Part shown: in pieces, positions 15,120 to 17,596 of the stretch
Position numbering within the stretch: the first letter of the stretch is position 1
Layout of the letters: each line of letters opens with the position of its first letter
NCBI GenBank assembly: GCA_030596265.1
Contig: JAUVKM010000010.1
Span: 1 to 17,596 of the forward strand
Direction: 5' to 3'
Length of the DNA stretch: 17,596 nt
Source of the DNA: Candidatus Cloacimonadota bacterium
GTDB taxonomy: Bacteria; Cloacimonadota; Cloacimonadia; Cloacimonadales; TCS61
Position numbers and translations under genes: made by a program
Notes under the pieces: generated by a model
Told to the model about the DNA's origin: nothing
Seen by the model: the letters and a program-made list of their open reading frames with translations, nothing else
The model's database searches: none

Positions 15120-15233
15120 CCCTTCCCCTTAAACAGAAAAGGCGTCGTTTTTATAGAATAGTAAGCAGAGAAGTGTTTGTTTCATGATAAATCATGAAGC
15201 CAACGCGTAAAAGCCGACGCTTAAGAGGAAGGG
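15120..15233. repeat. 114-bp long inverted repeat, MITE-like
   Basis: Terminal arms CCCTTCCCCTTAA (15120-15132) and TTAAGAGGAAGGG (15221-15233) match at 12 of 13 positions. Inner arms GCGTCG (15142-15147) and CGACGC (15215-15220) extend the stem, followed by TTTTA/TAAAA with a bulge. In the centre TTCATGAT-AA-ATCATGAA (15181-15198) forms a perfect 8-bp hairpin. No open frame lies inside and no clear target duplication flanks it. Confidence 0.6.
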
Positions 15234-15267
15234 AGTAGAAAATATAATTAAAAAAGAAACCTCCTGT

Positions 15268-15290
15268 CATACTGAGTTCATCGAAGTATG
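15268..15290. repeat. CATACT/AGTATG palindromic element
   Basis: CATACT (15268-15273) and AGTATG (15285-15290) around GAGTTCATCGA. From memory this resembles a palindromic word of the form CATRCTGAGYTYRTCGAAGYATG that recurs in intergenic DNA of many bacteria; the family assignment is recall, not a search result. Confidence 0.55.
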
Positions 15291-15388
15291 GAGCTCTTAC
15301 AATTATTCTTTCTATTTTTTCTTTTACTCGTTTCTCCCGAAAGTATTCTGGATCTTAGAACTCTGAAATTAAACGAAGATAGATTTCA

Positions 15389-15424
15389 GATATACGATTT
15401 CAGACTTGTATGCATTGGCATATT
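15389..15424 (+). repeat. Second copy of GATATACGATTT...GGCATATT segment
   Basis: Compared with 14840-14881 it shares GATATACGATTT, then AGACTTGTATGC, TTGGCATATT. It has a single C-to-A change in the stem and lacks about 7 bases between the two blocks. It lies in the same orientation about 550 bp downstream, outside the four-unit array. Confidence 0.65.
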
Positions 15425-15465
15425 CATGTTTAAAAAATCTGTCTTTCCGTCAAAAGCCGGACAAG

Positions 15466-15508
15466 TCTGAGGAAATCTTCGAAGAATTTTCTAACGAAGA
15501 ATCTCAGA
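15466..15508. repeat. Interrupted inverted repeat TCTGAG/CTCAGA
   Basis: TCTGAG (15466-15471) pairs with CTCAGA (15503-15508), and TCTTCG (15476-15481) pairs with CGAAGA (15495-15500), separated by small asymmetric bulges. It directly follows a CCG/CGG hairpin at 15446-15461. There is no T-run, so it is not a standard terminator. Confidence 0.5.
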
Positions 15509-15661
15509 TTTTTCATATCCAATTTCTCTTTTTAACCACTAAACTACTAAACAATTAAACTTTTTCTAATTGACACTTAAAATTCATTTAACCAATTTCG
15601 TTTATGTATTAATTATATGTTTACTAAAAAAAGTTATTGCGAACCTAAAAGTTGGAGTTAT

Positions 15662-15706
15662 TGTATACATTTTTGTATAACTATAGGTTAGTTATGTATA
15701 CATTTT
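15662..15706. promoter_or_regulatory. Twin TGTATACATTTT boxes flanking a 7-bp inverted repeat
   Basis: TGTATACATTTT occurs at 15662-15673 and 15695-15706, 33 bp apart (about three helical turns). Each contains the palindrome TGTATACA. Between them ATAACTA (15677-15683) and TAGTTAT (15689-15695) form an inverted repeat. The set ends 51 bp before the TTG start of the next gene, a suitable place for an operator. No matching regulator is in the window, so function is inferred from geometry only. Confidence 0.35.
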
Positions 15707-15726
15707 ATATTGGCGTGGCGTACAGA

Positions 15727-15739
15727 TGTTACAGGCATT
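15727..15739 (+). repeat. Left 13-bp end of cassette-like unit
   Basis: TGTTACAGGCATT, the exact reverse complement of AATGCCTGTAACA at 16543-16555. The pair brackets the unknown gene with 18 nt before its start and 17 nt after its stop. Confidence 0.75.
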
Positions 15740-15744
15740 AAGAA

Positions 15745-15749
15745 AGAGG
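15745..15749 (+). promoter_or_regulatory. Ribosome-binding site deciding a TTG start
   Basis: AGAGG, 8 nt before TTG at 15758. No in-frame ATG exists between it and the signal-peptide core, so the TTG is the best start. Confidence 0.6.
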
Positions 15750-15757
15750 TATAAAGA

Positions 15758-16525
15758 TTGAATAAGTCATATTATGTGTTAATTATCTTAGTTGTTAGTC
15801 TCATACTAAATCTTCACTCTCTGGATGTTGATCTAAAAAGCACATGCTGGAAAGGTTTAGAAATAGGTAACAATTTTTATTATATTATTTTCATAACTGA
15901 TTCAACATACACACATTATTCTTTTGGAGTTGAAGAAAAAACATTTGGTACGTATAAGACTTATAATGATTCAATTCTTTTTAATCGAGAAAAGGGAGAA
16001 TTCGATGATGATTTTCCAGTAGGATCACGACATAGAATTGGAGAAAAAAAATTCTGGATGTATTTTAAAAATAATAAACTCATACCGAAAGAACTAATTT
16101 CTGAAAATGGCTTAAAATATGATAAGTATGATGATAAATATTATGACTGGTCATATAAGTTAATTGAAGATTATCATTACAATGAAATGATTAACAAAGA
16201 TCCATATTTCTCTTACATTCCTGATCTCTGGCCATCTAAATGGGAATTTAAATCAGAAGACAATAATATAACAATAACCTTTGAAGATTACAAATACTAT
16301 CATTTCAAAAAAAGTAATACCTTACAATACAGTGGATACATCTACTCAAAAAAAGATACCTTATATCTAGAAACACCAACCTATTATGGTTTAGGTGTGA
16401 AACCAAATAAAATTTATGATGGTCTCGAGTTCGGAAGTGGAATTATGATCCTTAAATTTCAAGATGGAAAATTAATGGGAGTTTTAAAAGAAACGGACCA
16501 TATTGTTTTCGAAAAAAAGAACTAA
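15758..16525 (+). CDS. Secreted protein of unknown function, cassette-borne
   Basis: 255-aa protein I do not recognise. It opens with a signal peptide (MNKSYYVLIILVVSLILNLH, cleavage probably near HSL-DVD) without a lipobox, so it should be exported. The mature part is rich in Tyr, Lys and Asp and appears to be two related halves. Each starts with a CWKG- or KWEF-type Trp, runs through an ITDSTYTHYSF or ITFEDYKYYHF strand, a GTYKTYNDSILF or GYIYSKKDTLYLE strand, and ends FKNNKLIPKEL or FQDGKLMGVLKE. This pattern suggests a duplicated small beta-barrel or lipocalin-like fold, an inference only. There is no C-terminal sorting domain. It starts at TTG with AGAGG 8 nt upstream. It is bracketed by 13-bp inverted repeats, which suggests it moves as a unit. 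Confidence 0.75.
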   Translation: MNKSYYVLIILVVSLILNLHSLDVDLKSTCWKGLEIGNNFYYIIFITDSTYTHYSFGVEEKTFGTYKTYNDSILFNREKGEFDDDFPVGSRHRIGEKKFWMYFKNNKLIPKELISENGLKYDKYDDKYYDWSYKLIEDYHYNEMINKDPYFSYIPDLWPSKWEFKSEDNNITITFEDYKYYHFKKSNTLQYSGYIYSKKDTLYLETPTYYGLGVKPNKIYDGLEFGSGIMILKFQDGKLMGVLKETDHIVFEKKN

Positions 16526-16542
16526 AGCATGTTTGATTGTAA

Positions 16543-16555
16543 AATGCCTGTAACA
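16543..16555 (-). repeat. Right 13-bp inverted repeat of cassette-like unit
   Basis: AATGCCTGTAACA, perfect reverse complement of 15727-15739. It starts 17 nt after the stop codon of the unknown gene and leads straight into the GC-rich structured element. Confidence 0.75.
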
Positions 16556-16671
16556 AGCGTGTCGGCAGTAGAGCCGGTCAGTGGTTTTGTCCTGAACCTA
16601 CCGGTTCAGGGTTAAGCTGTGTGTTCGGGCTGAATCATTCTGATTCCGCCGCACACGCGAAACATTAGTGG
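16543..16671. other. GC-rich structured intergenic element, attC-like
   Basis: In an AT-rich setting, 63 of the 120 bases at 16551-16670 are G or C. GCGTGTCGGC (16557-16566) pairs with GCCGCACACGC (16648-16658), leaving one bulged base. Inside are CCTGAACC-TACC-GGTTCAGG (16591-16610) and GGCTGAATCA-TTC-TGATTCCGCC (16628-16650, one mismatch; its last bases compete with the closing stem). The left edge GCCTGTAAC and right edge TTAGTGG would be the simple sites of an attC of about 125 nt, close in length to Vibrio-type repeats, with the bulge as an extrahelical base. A structured leader RNA for the next gene is the main alternative. Confidence 0.4.
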
Positions 16672-16700
16672 TAACCCATAGAATGTAAATGGAGGAGAAA

Positions 16701-17596
16701 ATGAAAATGTTAATGGTAATATTAATTGTAATTTTTACATTACATTTATCAGCAACAATAATAAATATTCCGGCAGATCAACCTACTATTCAGGCTGGAA
16801 TTGATGTTGCAGTTGACGCTGATATTGTTTTAGTACACCCAAGAACATATTTCGAAAATATACATTTTGACGGAAAAAGCATTCTTGTAACCTCCTTTTA
16901 TTATTTAACACAGGATACTACATATATTTCACAAACGATTATCAACGGAAATGCAAACAATCACGTTGTTACTTTTACTGCTGAGGAAGATTCGACATCA
17001 ATACTAAGTGGATTCACTATAACAAATGGTTTTGCTGTTAAAGGTGGCGGAATATATTGTGATGATTCATCACCTAGATTAACTAATCTGATAATTTGTG
17101 AAAATAATATATCTGGTGGTTCCTGGAATTACGGAGCTGGAATATATTTGAACCATTCATCTCCGATATTGTATAATGTAACAATAAAAAATAATACATC
17201 TTCCGGTAGTGTGAGAAATTATGGAGGTGGAATATTCTGCTATGACTCTTCACCTCGTTTGATAAATGTTAGAATAGAAGACAATGAAGTATCCGGAGGC
17301 TCATGGAATCATGGAGGTGGAATGAAATGTCGAAGTGATTCAAATCCATATCTTTACAATGTAACGATAGAGAATAATAGAGCTTTCGGTGGTTCATGGA
17401 ATTATGGTGGAGGATTGCACCTTGCTTATTGTTCGGCAGAATTAAATAATGTAGTAGTTGCTAATAATAGTATATGGGGTGATGACAATAACCATGGAGC
17501 CGGTATATATTGCTATTCCTCATCTCCTAATATAAATAATACTACTATAGTAAATAATAATGTAGAAAATGGAGCATCATATACAACTGGTGGTCT
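16701..17596 (+). CDS. Secreted right-handed beta-helix protein (3' end beyond right edge)
   Basis: 298 codons are visible and the gene continues past the window. A signal peptide (MKMLMVILIVIFTLHLSA) is followed by IPADQPTIQAGIDVA, VLVHPRTYFENI and SGFTITNG, the standard opening of extracellular parallel beta-helix proteins of FCB-group bacteria (DUF1565/pectate-lyase-like). From about residue 112 on, repeats of roughly 40 residues follow, each with SGGSWNYGGGIY-like, SSPRLINV-like and TIENN-like strands; four to five are visible. Function is unknown; surface adhesion or polysaccharide contact is the usual guess. A C-terminal sorting domain like that at 4507-5898 would be expected off the edge. 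GGAGGAG at 16691-16697 supports the ATG at 16701. In the cassette reading it is the next cassette's gene. Confidence 0.88.
   Translation, partial: MKMLMVILIVIFTLHLSATIINIPADQPTIQAGIDVAVDADIVLVHPRTYFENIHFDGKSILVTSFYYLTQDTTYISQTIINGNANNHVVTFTAEEDSTSILSGFTITNGFAVKGGGIYCDDSSPRLTNLIICENNISGGSWNYGAGIYLNHSSPILYNVTIKNNTSSGSVRNYGGGIFCYDSSPRLINVRIEDNEVSGGSWNHGGGMKCRSDSNPYLYNVTIENNRAFGGSWNYGGGLHLAYCSAELNNVVVANNSIWGDDNNHGAGIYCYSSSPNINNTTIVNNNVENGASYTTGG

Larger units (their letters stand above)
14740..15757. other. About 1 kb non-coding repeat-rich region
   Basis: 1018 bases with no credible gene on either strand. Region by region it holds four degenerate units headed CATAAGAAGCYG (14810-15095), several small hairpins with different stems, a 114-bp long inverted repeat (15120-15233), a CATACT/AGTATG palindrome (15268-15290), a second copy of a GATATACGATTT...TTGGCATATT segment (15389-15424), a TCTGAG/CTCAGA inverted repeat (15466-15508), a period-8 AT-rich word (15536-15560) and twin TGTATACATTTT boxes (15662-15706). 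Short open frames here run through these repeats and carry no ribosome-binding sites. It marks the border between housekeeping genes and the accessory cassette-like part. Confidence 0.7.
15729..16664 (+). mobile_element. Putative integron-like gene cassette (one ORF plus attC-like site)
   Basis: Proposed unit of 936 bp bounded by G|TTACAGGC on the left and A|TTAGTGG on the right. It holds one gene with very short flanks and ends in a GC-rich palindromic site. In integron cassettes the first bases after the cut are complementary to the left simple site of the cassette's own attC. Here TTACAGGCATT at the start matches AATGCCTGTAA at 16543-16553. Against the idea: the R' boxes GTTACAG and ATTAGTG differ from GTTRRRY, no integrase is in view, and no full attC is seen upstream. 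An invertible segment or another mobile unit with terminal inverted repeats is an alternative. Confidence 0.35.

Noticed and set aside
15288..15470. 60-codon open frame on the plus strand with a hydrophobic start
   Set aside because: It has no ribosome-binding site, runs through the repeated GATATACGATTT...GGCATATT segment and the CCG/CGG hairpin, and its hydrophobic stretch is only a T-rich tract. Judged non-coding.
16543..16700. Known riboswitch class upstream of the beta-helix gene
   Set aside because: I recognise no conserved core of a known class (no cobalamin, TPP, SAM or c-di-GMP signature), and the gene behind it is not a metabolic target. The attC-like reading explains the flanking complementarity better.

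Overview
The window reads as AT-rich (roughly one third G+C by eye) chromosomal DNA from a diderm bacterium of the FCB type, most likely Candidatus Cloacimonadota or a close relative. This is inferred from protein style, not from a marker gene. The clues are secreted proteins ending in the FPNPFNPSTTI-type sorting domain, a beta-helix protein opening with IPADQPTIQAGI, a heptose adenylyltransferase (LPS core), an RseC-like membrane protein, and a four-cysteine [4Fe-4S] PurF.

Left part, minus strand, 1-11826: two tightly packed housekeeping gene trains separated by one secreted-protein gene. The upstream train (11826 to 6036) is der, plsY, purF, rfaE2, an RseC-family gene, folB, folK and a GlmU-type uridylyltransferase without its acetyltransferase half. 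Most gaps are 1-21 nt and two junctions are ATGA overlaps. The downstream train (4294 to 1) is a HIT-family gene, a LytR_C-domain membrane protein, rsfS, argS, a YfcE-like phosphoesterase and a MoxR AAA ATPase that runs off the left edge. Between the trains lies a 463-aa secreted, probably beta-propeller protein with a C-terminal sorting domain. The jobs covered are ribosome assembly and silencing, tRNA charging, purine, folate, phospholipid and LPS synthesis, and UDP-GlcNAc supply.

Middle, plus strand, 12012-14739: tldD and tldE, the two subunits of the TldD/TldE peptidase, transcribed away from der.

Right part, plus strand, 14740-17596, is accessory. About 1 kb without a credible gene is built from short degenerate repeats and hairpins. 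These include four copies of CATAAGAAGCYG, a 114-bp long-armed inverted repeat, a CATACT/AGTATG palindrome and short-period AT-rich words. Next come a secreted protein of unknown function with a TTG start, a GC-rich highly structured intergenic block, and the first 298 codons of a secreted beta-helix protein.

The most interesting signal is around the unknown gene. The 13 bases ahead of it (15727-15739) are the exact reverse complement of the 13 bases 17 nt after its stop (16543-16555). The second copy opens a roughly 125-nt, GC-rich, palindromic element with a bulged closing stem. That is how an integron gene cassette with a long attC site would look: cassette start complementary to the left simple site of its own attC. 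No integrase is in view, the consensus match is imperfect, and the call remains an inference. A second notable point is the arginyl-tRNA synthetase, whose class I HIGH signature reads NIVS while KMSKR is intact.
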